This document shows positions 1-9,358 of a stretch of DNA of 64,000 bases, in pieces; positions within the stretch are counted from its first letter, which is position 1, and each line of letters opens with the position of its first letter. The position numbers and the translations under genes were made by a program. Under the pieces are notes generated by a model. That model saw only the letters and a list, made by a program, of their open reading frames with translations. It was not told the origin of the DNA and did not search any database. The stretch comes from Pacificoceanicola sp049341065 (GTDB lineage Bacteria; Pseudomonadota; Alphaproteobacteria; Rhodobacterales; Rhodobacteraceae), in NCBI RefSeq assembly GCF_049341065.1, contig NZ_JBMPIX010000003.1:403883-467882 (forward strand). The letters run 5' to 3'.

Positions 1-159
1 CTCTTCGTGCTGGCGCTGTTGCTCATGCTCGGCGACCGCAATCCGGTGACCCTTGCCGGGGTGACGCTGGCCATCACCGCGGGCTGCCTTCTCGTCTTTC
101 AGGGCTTGTTCAACGTCAACCTTCCGCGCGGTCTCTTCGGGATCGCGCTGAATTTCTGA
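1..159 (+). CDS. tctB: Tripartite tricarboxylate transporter TctB-type small membrane subunit, C-terminal end (partial)
   Basis: The last 52 codons of a membrane protein are open from the first base and stop at TGA 157-159. The fragment is hydrophobic and ends in LPRGLFGIALNF, the usual C-terminal pattern of TctB subunits. TctB is the small four-helix inner-membrane subunit that works with TctA and a periplasmic TctC-type binding protein in sodium-driven uptake of carboxylates. tctA starts 14 bases downstream on the same strand, which supports the call. The start, and any tctC, lie left of the window. The substrate cannot be inferred. Confidence 0.8.
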   Translation, partial: LFVLALLLMLGDRNPVTLAGVTLAITAGCLLVFQGLFNVNLPRGLFGIALNF

Positions 160-172
160 GACAGAGGCTATC

Positions 173-1681
173 ATGGGCATCGACGCACTAATCGCAGGAT
201 GGGAACTCTTCGGCACACCGCTGGCGATCGCCATGACCGTTTTCGGCTGCTTTCTGGGACTGATCATCGGGGTCATGCCCGGGCTTGGCCCGCTCATGGG
301 GATCATCTTGCTGTTGCCCGCGGTGTTCCACCTGCCGCCGGTCGCCGCCATGGGCGCGTTGATTGCCATCTTCGTCGGCGGCTCTTGCGGCGGTGCGGTC
401 TCGGCCATCGTGTTGCGCATTCCGGGCACACCCATCGCGGCGGCGACGCTACTCGACGGCTACCCGATGGCGCAGAACGGCCGCGCGGGCGAAGCCATCG
501 GTCTCGCGATCTCCGCCTCGGCCGTGGGCGGCATCATCGGCGGGATCATCCTTATCGCGCTCGCGCCGGTGCTGGCCGACTTCGCGCTGCGCTTCGGCCC
601 GCCCGAGTATTTCGCGCTCACGTTGATGGGGCTGATCGCCATCGCCGTGGTCGGACGCGAGGCACCGCTCAAGGGGTTCATCACCGGCGTCCTTGGGCTT
701 CTGATCGCGACGATCGGCACCGACGCGATGTCGAACGCCCAGCGGTTCACCTTCGGCTATTTCGAACTGTCCAGCGGGTTTCACATCGTGGCCATCGTGG
801 TCGGCCTCTTCGCCGTCTCCGAGGTGCTCTTTCAGGTCCGGGGCGGCGGCCTGCTGGATGCGCCGACGGTGCCGCGCGTGCGGATCTCGCTGTTCTCGCT
901 GGTCCTGCTCTTCAAGCACCCTGTGAACCTTGTGCGCTCCAGCGCCATCGGAACCTTCTTCGGCTCCCTGCCGGGTGCGGGCGGCGTCATCAGCGCCTTT
1001 AGTTCCTATGCTGTGGCCAAGGCACAGGCCCGCCCGGAAGAGCGCTATGGCGAAGGCGCGGAAGGCGGGGTCATCGCGACCGAAGCCGCCAACAACGCCT
1101 CCGCCGGCGGCACGCTGATCCCTACCATGGCGCTTGGCGTTCCGGGTGACGCTTCGGCGGCGGTGCTTATGAGTGCGCTGATCCTCTTTGGGTATTTCCC
1201 GGGCCCCGAATTATTCGAGCAGAACCTCGACGTCGCGGGCGGCATGTTCCTCGCCTATCTCTTTGCCAATCTCGCTCTGTTGGTGCTGGGTTTCCTTCTG
1301 ACCCCGGTGTTCCTGTCGGTGCTGCGGCTGCGCAAGGTCCACCTGTTGCCGCTGGTCGTGATGCTAAGCGTCATGGGGACCTTCGCCTTGCAATCCTCGG
1401 TCTTCGATCTCTGGAGCATGCTCGGTTTCGGCGCCTTGGGGTACTTCCTGCGCCTCTACGGCTACCCTCTGGCGCCCATCGTGATCGGTGTGGTGCTCGG
1501 CCCGATCTGCGAGTCGAACTTCCGCCGCTCCCTGCTGATCTCGCGCGATGGCCTGTCGATTTTCTGGGAACGCGAGATCGCCTTCACGATCCTGTCGGTC
1601 ACGGTGATCCTGGTCGTCTGGGGCTTGGCTGGTAAGGGCGTGTCGACATGGTTGAAGCGACAGTTCAGCCGTGTGCGGTAA
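173..1681 (+). CDS. tctA: Tripartite tricarboxylate transporter permease TctA
   Basis: This 502-residue, very hydrophobic protein is the large transmembrane subunit of a TTT-family uptake system, expected to have about 11-12 helices. The N-terminal GVMPGLGPLMGI segment (about residues 32-43) and the internal GTLIPTMALGVPGDASA stretch (about 315-331) are characteristic of TctA; the two halves of the family are thought to be duplicated. Length matches the family (about 500). It follows tctB by 14 bases, so the two are probably co-transcribed and translationally linked. TctA forms the substrate channel that receives a carboxylate from a TctC-type periplasmic protein. No binding protein is visible here, so the substrate is unknown. 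No clear terminator follows the stop. Confidence 0.93.
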   Translation: MGIDALIAGWELFGTPLAIAMTVFGCFLGLIIGVMPGLGPLMGIILLLPAVFHLPPVAAMGALIAIFVGGSCGGAVSAIVLRIPGTPIAAATLLDGYPMAQNGRAGEAIGLAISASAVGGIIGGIILIALAPVLADFALRFGPPEYFALTLMGLIAIAVVGREAPLKGFITGVLGLLIATIGTDAMSNAQRFTFGYFELSSGFHIVAIVVGLFAVSEVLFQVRGGGLLDAPTVPRVRISLFSLVLLFKHPVNLVRSSAIGTFFGSLPGAGGVISAFSSYAVAKAQARPEERYGEGAEGGVIATEAANNASAGGTLIPTMALGVPGDASAAVLMSALILFGYFPGPELFEQNLDVAGGMFLAYLFANLALLVLGFLLTPVFLSVLRLRKVHLLPLVVMLSVMGTFALQSSVFDLWSMLGFGALGYFLRLYGYPLAPIVIGVVLGPICESNFRRSLLISRDGLSIFWEREIAFTILSVTVILVVWGLAGKGVSTWLKRQFSRVR

Positions 1682-2195
1682 ACGGTGACTTCAGAAAATC
1701 CGCCAGCGATGATAATGTCCTTACGGCGTAGACTCTGTGTCCCAAGGTGGAGCGCAACTGTATATGCAGGCAATACATCCAAGCCGGTTCCCGCCATCTG
1801 GTGCGGCGAACGGCCTCTGCCTGACAACGCTGGTGAAACGTCGCGCTCGGCCCACACCGGCCATCGGGCAATCAGTTGCAGTGCTGCGACCGCAGCACAT
1901 ATTGCTGACATTCGCTGCATGCGCAAAGCTGTAGGCCGAGTTAACTTGACCTGTCTGAAATGTTTTGAGCGTTTCTTAAGTGAGTTTTCCCCTCGCTTAT
2001 GCCGCTATTAGGATTGATCACGACGGATTGAATTATGTTGGGTAGAGCGTATCAGCGCCAAGTGATGAATATGGTCGCCTTGAATTATGGAATGCCAGGC
2101 GTCGGCGCTGGCGTCCGCAGACTGCTGAGAACCTGTGAAATGCGCGGAGTCTAACCGCCTGTCGTTGACGCATCCATCATGGTCAAGACCTGAAA
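1682..2195. other. Intergenic region between convergent genes, no gene recognised
   Basis: About 510 bases lie between tctA and the response regulator, whose 3' ends face each other. Short open frames occur on both strands but lack good ribosome-binding sites and have no recognisable composition or motifs. I see no strong hairpin with a T-run. The base composition drops in GC after about 1930, which fits non-coding DNA. Confidence 0.5.
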
Positions 2196-2606
2196 TCAAG
2201 TTGTCTTGCTCAACAGCTTTTTCTGCTCGGAGAGGAAAGCACCGAACTTTTCCATGCTGAAGGGCTTGAAAAAGCTTTGGCTTATAGTGAGGTCGCCAGC
2301 TTGGGCGATCAGCCGCGCTGCAATCGCGTTCGACGCTTCGCCCCCGGTCATCACACAAAACCTCATCCGCTTTGCATTTTCATGCCACGTGAGTTCACGG
2401 ATGGCCTCGATCCCGTCCAGGTTGGGCATGTTGATATCGACGAGAACGAGGGCGCTGCCCGTTTCGTGCTCCACGGCGGTCAAGAGTTCCTTTCCGTCTC
2501 GGCAAAGAACAACGGTCCATCCTTCTTTCGTAGCCTTTCGGGCGAGCAGCTGCGCAAAATCGGCGTTATCGTCTGCAACGATCAGCGTAGGTGTGCTTTT
2601 TGACAT
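2196..2606 (-). CDS. Single-domain response regulator (CheY-like receiver)
   Basis: This 136-residue protein is a lone receiver domain. It has the acidic pair at residues 12-13 (ADDN), the phospho-acceptor Asp57 in LVLVDINMPNLDG, and a late Lys in the FFKPF motif. There is no DNA-binding or enzymatic output domain, so it probably acts by protein contact or as a phosphate sink or relay. It lies 44 bases downstream of the hybrid kinase gene on the same strand and should be the terminal receiver of that phosphorelay. A histidine phosphotransferase would be needed between the kinase's own receiver and this one, and none is encoded nearby. Confidence 0.85.
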   Translation of the reverse strand: MSKSTPTLIVADDNADFAQLLARKATKEGWTVVLCRDGKELLTAVEHETGSALVLVDINMPNLDGIEAIRELTWHENAKRMRFCVMTGGEASNAIAARLIAQAGDLTISQSFFKPFSMEKFGAFLSEQKKLLSKTT

Positions 2607-2650
2607 TGGGTTGTTCCTTTGGCGCCGCTCCTGTCGGAGGGCGCGCTGTT

Positions 2651-4987
2651 TTAAGTTTCGTTGGGTCGCTTGTCGCGCAGAGCGCGTGCGACAGCCGCCA
2701 AGAAATCCAACCGGCTGAGTGGCTTCATCAGGCGGATGTCCGACGGCAGCAATCCGTTGCCATGAACCGTTGCTTCGGACGCATAGCCGGAAAGGAAAAT
2801 GGCCTTGAGCGTGGGCTTTCTTGCGCGCAGTTCGCGGACCAGATTTGGCCCTTGAAGTGCGCCGGGCATCACAATGTCGGTGATGACCAGATCAAAGTCA
2901 GGGTCCTTTTCAAACACGGTCAGGGCCTCATCGCCAGAACAAGCGGTGGCCACGTCATATCCATTGCGACGCAGTGTTTTTTCCAGCGCTTCCAACACGT
3001 CTTTTTGATCATCGACGACGAGCAGGCGGTGGTTGCCCGGTGGGGCCTCTATCGCGGGCGTTGTTCCGCGCGCATCGTCGGCGTCGACTTGATGCACGGC
3101 CGGAAAGAACAGCTTGAACGTCGTCCCGACACCGACTTCGGAATAGACACGCACAGTGCCACGGGACTGGTTGACGAAGCCCTGCACCATGGACAGGCCA
3201 AGGCCAGTGCCGCCGTCGGGCCCCTTGGTCGAGAAGAAGGGTTCAAAGATCTTTTGCAGGATGTCCGGGGCGATACCCGTGCCGGTGTCGCTGACGGCGA
3301 GCATGACGTAGCGCCCGGGTGCGATTTCCTCTTCGCGGGTCTCAAGGTATTCTTGGTCGATCCGCAGGTTGGACGTTTCCAGCGTAATCTTGCCGCCGTC
3401 GGGCATTGCCTGCGCGGCGTTCATGACAAGGTTCAGGATCGCACTTTCGATGGACGCCCTGTCCGCATGGACGATCCAGAGGTTCGCCAGCAACGAACAT
3501 TCGAGCCGTATCGTCGCCGGCAAGGTGCGAACGGCAATCTGTTCAGTGGATTTCACAAGGTCGTTCAGGTTCAACGGCTGTGGCTGGAGGGGCGCGCGCC
3601 GGGCAAAGGCCAGCATGTTGCGCGTCAGATCGGCCCCACGCTGGGCTGCATTGAGGGCACTTCGCATCATATCCGCCCGATCATCTCCCGGCGGCAAATT
3701 CAGTTCTTCGATAAGCAATTCGATATTGCCCATGATGACCGCCAAAAGATTGTTGAAGTCATGCGCGACGCCGCCGGTCAGACGCCCGATGCTCTCGTTC
3801 TTCTGCGCTTCCGCCGCGATGCGCCTTTGTTGTTCTTCCTTGGCGCGGCTGTCCTGCAATTCGGAAATGTCCTGCAAAGCCCCGAATACGCCGATGATTT
3901 GGCCGCTTGAATCCCGAAACGGGTGCCCGATCGAACGTGCCCAGATGTGACGATCCTTCGCTGTCTTGATCCGCGTCACGACGTCATAGGGCTCGCCGTA
4001 TTCAAGACAGCAGTATAGCAGGGTTTCGACACGGCCCCGATCTTCTGGGTCGAGATAGTCGACGCCAGAATACGCGTTGGGCGCATCGCCTGGCGGCACG
4101 TCGAAAATTGGGCCGACCTCGTCGCTCCATTCAAAACTGTCAGCCCGTTTGTCATAGCGCCAGCCGCCGAAGCGCGCGACCTCGCCCGCCATGCCAAGCA
4201 ACTCAGCCTGCTGTGCCAGCTTTGCGCGTTGCTCTTCCAAAGTTTCCGTCAGGGTGACGAGAGACCGCCCGAGCACGGCGATTTCGTCCAACCCGCGGCT
4301 GTCGATCCGGGCCTTGAGGTCGCCCTTGGCCATTTGCTCGGCGGCTGTCGTCATGCGCTTGATCCGACGCGTGACGATGGACCAGACGACCAGCAACAAG
4401 CCGACACACAGCGCCGCGATCAGTCCGACGACTGCGATCAGGTGCCGCGTGGTGAAATTCTGCGAGACCGTTCGCCAATCAGCCAAGTTGTATTCCACAA
4501 GAACGACGCCGCGCCCGGACGAAATCAATGCGCCGGGCTCCGGCGGCATTCGAAACGGGACGCCGACCCAGAACGCATCGGTTTCCGGATCGAACTGCGT
4601 GAAGTGCGCAATCTCCTGCTGCATCACCTCAAGCCGGTCGGCAAAACGCGACGCGGCGGTCTGCCCGACGCTTGATCCGCGCACGTTCAATTGGCTTGAG
4701 AACATGACCTTCAGTTCGTCGTCGATCATATATGCAGACCGGACAAGCGGGCTCAGGTTCAGGCGCTCCACGTGCCCACCGGCCTCTTCAAGCTGGCCGT
4801 TGCGCAAGGCGCCTTGCAGGACAACGGCGATCACCTCGGTAAACTCAAGCGCTTGCCGTTCTGCAATCGCAAAGACCTGCTTTTCTGTTTCACGTTGAAA
4901 CAAGCCATAACCGACAAGCGCAACCACCATGCCCAACAAGAGCGTTGTTGCGGCCACCAAGGTCAGAATGGACCGCGCTATCGTCAC
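2651..4987 (-). CDS. Membrane hybrid sensor histidine kinase (HAMP-PAS-HisKA-HATPase-REC)
   Basis: The 778-residue kinase has a first membrane helix at about residues 7-29, a periplasmic region of about 150 residues, and a second helix at about 182-204. A HAMP domain (205-258) and a PAS-like domain (about 275-378) follow. The HisKA domain carries His409 in GGVAHDFNNLLA. The HATPase has N-box Asn523 and the DTGTGI and GTGLGLS glycine boxes. A C-terminal receiver carries Asp704 (VITDIVMPG). The HDFNN H-box is typical of the HPK4-like hybrid kinases. Its start codon overlaps the stop of the upstream substrate-binding-protein gene by four bases, and the single-domain regulator lies downstream. 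I infer that the binding protein presents a ligand to the periplasmic domain. No DNA-binding output protein is encoded nearby. Confidence 0.92.
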   Translation of the reverse strand: MTIARSILTLVAATTLLLGMVVALVGYGLFQRETEKQVFAIAERQALEFTEVIAVVLQGALRNGQLEEAGGHVERLNLSPLVRSAYMIDDELKVMFSSQLNVRGSSVGQTAASRFADRLEVMQQEIAHFTQFDPETDAFWVGVPFRMPPEPGALISSGRGVVLVEYNLADWRTVSQNFTTRHLIAVVGLIAALCVGLLLVVWSIVTRRIKRMTTAAEQMAKGDLKARIDSRGLDEIAVLGRSLVTLTETLEEQRAKLAQQAELLGMAGEVARFGGWRYDKRADSFEWSDEVGPIFDVPPGDAPNAYSGVDYLDPEDRGRVETLLYCCLEYGEPYDVVTRIKTAKDRHIWARSIGHPFRDSSGQIIGVFGALQDISELQDSRAKEEQQRRIAAEAQKNESIGRLTGGVAHDFNNLLAVIMGNIELLIEELNLPPGDDRADMMRSALNAAQRGADLTRNMLAFARRAPLQPQPLNLNDLVKSTEQIAVRTLPATIRLECSLLANLWIVHADRASIESAILNLVMNAAQAMPDGGKITLETSNLRIDQEYLETREEEIAPGRYVMLAVSDTGTGIAPDILQKIFEPFFSTKGPDGGTGLGLSMVQGFVNQSRGTVRVYSEVGVGTTFKLFFPAVHQVDADDARGTTPAIEAPPGNHRLLVVDDQKDVLEALEKTLRRNGYDVATACSGDEALTVFEKDPDFDLVITDIVMPGALQGPNLVRELRARKPTLKAIFLSGYASEATVHGNGLLPSDIRLMKPLSRLDFLAAVARALRDKRPNET

Positions 4988-5952
4988 TCTTCGACCGCTT
5001 CGACATATGTCGGGTTCGCCATCTGGCTGACATCGGGAACGGCGTTCAGAAAGCCCAGTTCGACCATCTTATGGGCGTGCTCCTCCAGCCTTGCAGTCAG
5101 CTTTGGGGTATTTCCTGACAACCAGGCAAGATTGGTCATGTGATCAATCAACTCCACGCCGTCAAAGGAAGCCAGAAACTCGTCGACGGTCATGCCCTGC
5201 CGCTCCGCGACGCGGCTGGCCGCGTCTGAGGGATTCTCCAGAAAATAATCATACGCCTTGAACCACCCATCCACAAAGGCCTGTAGCTGGCGTTGCTTGT
5301 CTTCGGAAAGGTGATCCGGCGTCAAAAGGACATCGAGGATTTCAAAGGGTATTTCCCGGCTGTCGAAAACGACGTTATGGCCGTCGCCCAGCAGCGCCGT
5401 CACAGTTGGCTCATAGGTCACAACCGCATCGACCCGCCCATCTTGGAAAGCAGCCTCGTGATTTTGCATGTCGAGCGGAACGAGGGTCACGTCGTCTTTC
5501 GTCAGGCCGCTTTCTTCCAGCGCCCTGCTCAGGACATAGCCCCCCAGTGCGCTGGCTTCGTAGCCGATACGGCGGCCGACAAGGTCTTGCATGGTGTCTG
5601 CGGGGGCCCCTGCGACAACCGCGTCACCGCCAGTGGAATGGTTGATCATAAGAACAACTTCCTGCCGAGGGTCGGCGGCTTGCAGCTCCAGCGCGTAGCC
5701 CAATGTGGTGCCCACGGCGTCCAGCGATCCTGTCTGGTAGACCACCATGAAATCCGATGGTGATCGGTAGTCGATCAACTCGATGGCGTGACCGTCATAG
5801 TAGCCGAGGTCTTCGGCAAGAAAGGCCATCTCATAGGGTGGCCATACCACCAATCCCACGCGGAACGGCGCGTCCTCATCCGAGCGACACCCCGCAACAC
5901 CGAACGCGATTGACATGATCAACAAGGGTATCGGTATGCGCCAGAGCTGCAT
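4984..5952 (-). CDS. ABC-type substrate-binding lipoprotein (NMT1/SsuA-like), probable kinase co-sensor
   Basis: The 322-residue protein begins with a hydrophobic signal ending in VAGC, a lipobox, so the mature protein is probably a lipid-anchored periplasmic protein. The fold follows the NMT1/ThiY/SsuA type: an early WPPYEMAFLAEDLGYY segment, then YRSPSDFMVVYQTGSLDAVG, and a central GRIGYEASALGGYVLSRALEESG hinge-like region. Such proteins usually deliver taurine, nitrate, sulfonate or thiamine precursors to ABC permeases. Here no permease or ATPase follows. Instead the gene overlaps the hybrid kinase by four bases (ATGA), so a sensory role is more likely. The ligand is unknown. Confidence 0.85.
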   Translation of the reverse strand: MQLWRIPIPLLIMSIAFGVAGCRSDEDAPFRVGLVVWPPYEMAFLAEDLGYYDGHAIELIDYRSPSDFMVVYQTGSLDAVGTTLGYALELQAADPRQEVVLMINHSTGGDAVVAGAPADTMQDLVGRRIGYEASALGGYVLSRALEESGLTKDDVTLVPLDMQNHEAAFQDGRVDAVVTYEPTVTALLGDGHNVVFDSREIPFEILDVLLTPDHLSEDKQRQLQAFVDGWFKAYDYFLENPSDAASRVAERQGMTVDEFLASFDGVELIDHMTNLAWLSGNTPKLTARLEEHAHKMVELGFLNAVPDVSQMANPTYVEAVEE

Positions 5953-6149
5953 GAAAAGCCAAATCTCCCAACCAATAGATCGTCTGCTTTACACTCCAGT
6001 TGGCGCGCATGGCGCAGTCAACCTGAAATTGCAGATATCGCTGAAGTTTTTTTGAATGCCATCGCTATGACGCATGCTGCGGTCTTGATACAACAACCCT
6101 TCTCTTTTCTGGAACATGGCGGGTCCACCTTGGGATATTGAGGGCGTAG

Positions 6150-6542
6150 GTGGCCGAAGCATTGGAGCAGGTGGAAACCCTCACCGATCAGCGCCCGGAC
6201 CTGGCCGTGGTTGACCGCGGCTATCGCGGCCATGGCGTGGAGAAAACAAGGGTGCTGATATCCGGCCAGCGTCGCGGCATGACGCCATCACTCCAGACCC
6301 TTCTGCGACGGCGCAGCGCGATCGAACCGGAGATCGGCCGCATGAAAACCGATGGTCGCCTTGCACGCTGCCCGCTGAAAGGCTCCGCTGGTGACGCGAA
6401 ATTCGCCGTGCTGTGCGGCTGCGGTCACAACATTCGCAAGATACTTGCCCACCTCAGCGCTCTTTGCGCTGCCATCATCGCTTGGTTTCTGGCGGAACTC
6501 TTCTCGCCCGAACTGCGAAATCCGAGCCCTCAGAGCGCCTGA
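6150..6542 (+). pseudogene. IS5-type transposase, C-terminal fragment
   Basis: About 130 codons resemble the C-terminal part of an IS5-family DDE transposase. Visible marks are VDRGYRGHG near the start, the RRRSAIEPEIGRMKTDGRL region containing the catalytic Glu, and GCGHNIRKILAHL. The N-terminal half with the first catalytic Asp is absent, and an in-frame TAG lies directly upstream of the first GTG. The fragment is therefore a remnant and cannot encode an active enzyme. It is joined almost directly to an integrase tail downstream. Confidence 0.8.
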
Positions 6543-6555
6543 TCGCGTTGTTCAA

Positions 6556-6766
6556 AGCCGACTGGGTAACATCGGTCGGCCTGGAGCCGAGCGCTTGCGG
6601 CACCCATTCCATGCGACGGACCAAGGTTGCGCAGATCTACAAGAAGACCGGCAACCTGCGTGCAGTCCAGCTGCTGCTGGGGCATACGAAGATGGACAGC
6701 ACGGTGCGCTACCTCGGTGTCGACATCGAGGACGCGTTGTCCCCGTCGGAGGGGATCGACCTTTGA
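6556..6766 (+). pseudogene. Tyrosine recombinase, C-terminal fragment
   Basis: About 70 codons encode the end of a phage-type integrase: the GTHSMRRTKVAQIY box (His-x-x-Arg), LLGHTKMDSTVRYLGV with the second His and the catalytic Tyr, and a short tail ending EGIDL. The N-terminal core-binding domain and the first catalytic Arg region are missing. The fragment overlaps the end of the transposase remnant in another frame, so the junction looks like the product of an insertion followed by deletion. A GC-rich hairpin follows the stop. Confidence 0.75.
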
Positions 6767-6775
6767 TCAACTTTC

Positions 6776-6802
6776 CCGACCGGCACACCATGCGCCGGTC
6801 GG
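6776..6802 (+). terminator. Hairpin after integrase remnant
   Basis: A perfect 9-bp inverted repeat (6776-6784 with 6794-6802, 9-base loop) follows the integrase fragment by nine bases. The downstream tract is CCCTTTGCC, a weak U-run, so termination is plausible but not certain. Confidence 0.45.
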
Positions 6803-6978
6803 CCCTTTGCCGACTTTCAGGTTTTGATATTCGCCGCAGCGCAGCCCTCCGAGGCCGCCGTTCGCTTCATTTGCGCCCCACCCGGACTCGTTGATGCACC
6901 CGGCAAGTGTTGAAGCTCCCCCGCGGATACCGAGATGGCGGTACCAAATCGACAATTCATCAGGATCGTTCGTGCGCG

Positions 6979-7836
6979 TCATCGCATGATCAATACCGGC
7001 ACCCGACAAGAGCGGATCATTTCCGTGGTCGTCGATCCGATCAGGAAAGAGCGGATGCGATTGTGGCCATAAGCCCCCATCACGAGCAATTCATACCGTT
7101 CTTGTGACGTCAGCCGCGACAGCACCTTTTCAGGTTCGCCATGCTCGATGATCGTGTCTGCCGCGATGCCGCCCGCCGCAAGCGTCGAGACAGCGCCATT
7201 GAGCGATTTCGCTATGTCGGCTGTTTCCTTGCCCGCAAAGACAAGCGCGACCTTCAGACCGGCAAAAAGCGGGCTGCGGGCGATAAAATCCACCGCCTTG
7301 AGCGAGGACGCCGCGCCATCAAAGGCCACGAGCACCTTTTCAATCGGCTTGAACGCTCGATTGGCGATGAAAACCGGCTTGTGGCTGGCGCGCACGATGC
7401 GTTCGAGGTTAGATCCCAGATGCTCTGTGGCATGGCCTGCGGCCTCGCCGCGTTTGCCCAGGACGATCATTTCGCCGGTTTCTTCCTTGGCTGTCACTGT
7501 CTCGACAAGGTCGCCCTGCCGCAGACGGGTTTCCACCTCGATGATGCCATCTCCCGCGATTATCGCCTTGGCATCCTCGAGAATGGCGCGGCCATGTGCA
7601 TGAGAAAGCTTTGCACGCTCCGCGTCGAGTTCCGACAGCTGTTCGAGAAGCTCGCTGCGCGCGCCCAGCCGGATCGCGCCCGACAGATCTTGTTTCTCAG
7701 TTGCATTACGACGCCCCATGACGTGGTAAAGCTTGACCTTCCAGTCATTCTTGTTGGCAATCCAGGCCGCGTGATGGCACACGCTCTCGGAATATGCTGA
7801 GCCGTCGACGAGGGCGATAAGTGTTCTCGTTGTCAT
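6979..7836 (-). CDS. Tandem universal stress protein (two UspA domains)
   Basis: The 285-residue cytosolic protein carries two Usp domains, at about residues 1-158 and 166-285. The second ends in the family's nucleotide-binding pattern: VMGAYGHNRIRSFLIGSTT, of the form G-2X-G-9X-G-S/T. Usp proteins bind ATP or AMP and modulate stress survival; no enzymatic activity can be assigned. The gene starts 13 bases after the stop of the SulP transporter gene on the same strand, so the two are probably one operon and the stress protein may modulate that transporter. The pairing of SulP with Usp occurs in other proteobacteria, but the link here is inference from position. Confidence 0.88.
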   Translation of the reverse strand: MTTRTLIALVDGSAYSESVCHHAAWIANKNDWKVKLYHVMGRRNATEKQDLSGAIRLGARSELLEQLSELDAERAKLSHAHGRAILEDAKAIIAGDGIIEVETRLRQGDLVETVTAKEETGEMIVLGKRGEAAGHATEHLGSNLERIVRASHKPVFIANRAFKPIEKVLVAFDGAASSLKAVDFIARSPLFAGLKVALVFAGKETADIAKSLNGAVSTLAAGGIAADTIIEHGEPEKVLSRLTSQERYELLVMGAYGHNRIRSFLIGSTTTEMIRSCRVPVLIMR

Positions 7837-7849
7837 GGTCTGGTCCTCC

Positions 7850-9358
7850 TCAGTGTCCCATCAATTGATCCATCGCACCGGGCTTGTCATGGATGGCAAG
7901 CTTGTCGACAATGGTTTCGGACGCCTCATTCAGGCCAATGATCTCGACCTCTGCACCCTCGCGGCGGAATTTGAGCACGGCCATGTCAAGTGCCGCAACC
8001 GAAGAGATGTCCCAGATATGGGCGCGGCTCACGTCGATCGTCACCTTCTCGGGCGCTTCCTTGAAATCAAACGCTTTCATGAAATCCTCGGAGGACGCGA
8101 AGAACAGCTGCCCCTCGACGGTGTAGGTGCGGTGCGCGCCATCCGACGTGATCTCCGTGCGAACCCGGAAGAGTTGGGCGATTTTCCAGGCAAAGAAGAT
8201 GCCCGACAGCAGCACGCCCACAAGAACCCCAATAGCGAGGTTGTGGGTGTAGATCACGAAAAACACCGTCGCCAGCATCACGATTGACGAGGAAGTCGGA
8301 TGCTCGCGCAGGTTTTTGATCGACGACCAAGAGAACGTCCCGATCGAGACCATGATCATGATCGCGACGAGCGCCGCCATCGGGATGATCGCCACGATAT
8401 CGCCGAGCACGACAACCATGATCAACAGGAAGACCCCGGCCGCAAAGGCCGACAGACGCCCGCGCCCGCCCGATTTAACGTTAATGATCGATTGGCCGAT
8501 CATGGCACAGCCGGCCATGCCGCCGATGAAGCCGGTCGCGGTATTGGCGACACCCTGCCCGATACATTCCTGGTTCCGGTTCGAGGACGTATCGGTGAGA
8601 TCGTCCACGATCTGCTGGGTCATCAGGCTTTCCAGAAGCCCAACAACCGCCACGGCGACCGAATAGGGGAAGATGATTGACAACGTCTCGACGTTGAGCG
8701 GGATGTCAGGGATCAGGAACACGGGCAACGTATCCGGAAGATCGCCCATGTCGCCAACGGTGCGCACGTCCCATCCCATAAGTACGGTCAGCACCGTCAG
8801 AACGATGATCGTCACAAGCGGAGACGGCACTGCCTTGGTCAGGCGCGGGAAGAGATAGATAATCGCCAGACCGCCCGCGACAAGCGCATAGGTCAACGGC
8901 GGAACTTTCGTCGGATCAAGCTCTGGCAACTGCGCCATGAAGATCAGGATCGCGAGCGCGTTCACAAAGCCGGTCATCACCGATTTCGACACGAAGCGCA
9001 TCACATAGCCAAGCTTCAAAAGCCCCGCGCCGATCTGCAAGAGACCGGCGAGCACCGTCGCCGCGAGCAGGTATTCCAAGCCGTGATCTCGCACGAGCGT
9101 CACCATGAGCACGGCCGTCGCGGCAGTGGCCGCCGAGATCATGCCCGGTCGCCCGCCGGTGATCGCGATGATGACGGCAATGGAGAACGAGGCGTAAAGC
9201 CCCACCTTGGGGTCCACGCCGGCAATAATGGAAAAGGCAATGGCTTCGGGAATGAGTGCAAGTGCCACCACAAGCCCCGAGAGCAGATCGCCACGAATGT
9301 TATGCGTCCACTGACGCTGGTATTGAGAAAAAGAGATCATGAACAGTTCTGTATCCAT
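7850..9358 (-). CDS. SulP-family anion transporter with STAS domain
   Basis: From the proposed ATG at 9358 the protein is 502 residues: an N-terminal membrane domain with about 12-14 helices (GLVVALALIPEAIAFSIIAGVDPKVGLYAS is typical SulP), then a C-terminal STAS domain at about residues 395-495. SulP proteins move sulfate, bicarbonate or other anions across the inner membrane; the ion cannot be told here. The open frame extends to 9691, but that extension is poor in protein-like sequence. The ATG at 9358, or the next at 9340, places the first helix at the usual distance. Neither has a strong ribosome-binding site. The universal stress protein gene follows by 13 bases. Confidence 0.9.
   Translation of the reverse strand: MDTELFMISFSQYQRQWTHNIRGDLLSGLVVALALIPEAIAFSIIAGVDPKVGLYASFSIAVIIAITGGRPGMISAATAATAVLMVTLVRDHGLEYLLAATVLAGLLQIGAGLLKLGYVMRFVSKSVMTGFVNALAILIFMAQLPELDPTKVPPLTYALVAGGLAIIYLFPRLTKAVPSPLVTIIVLTVLTVLMGWDVRTVGDMGDLPDTLPVFLIPDIPLNVETLSIIFPYSVAVAVVGLLESLMTQQIVDDLTDTSSNRNQECIGQGVANTATGFIGGMAGCAMIGQSIINVKSGGRGRLSAFAAGVFLLIMVVVLGDIVAIIPMAALVAIMIMVSIGTFSWSSIKNLREHPTSSSIVMLATVFFVIYTHNLAIGVLVGVLLSGIFFAWKIAQLFRVRTEITSDGAHRTYTVEGQLFFASSEDFMKAFDFKEAPEKVTIDVSRAHIWDISSVAALDMAVLKFRREGAEVEIIGLNEASETIVDKLAIHDKPGAMDQLMGH

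Noticed and set aside
2591..3910. Long plus-strand frame opposite the hybrid kinase
   Set aside because: It is the mirror of the kinase coding frame in high-GC DNA; the minus strand shows all kinase motifs and overlapping gene starts.
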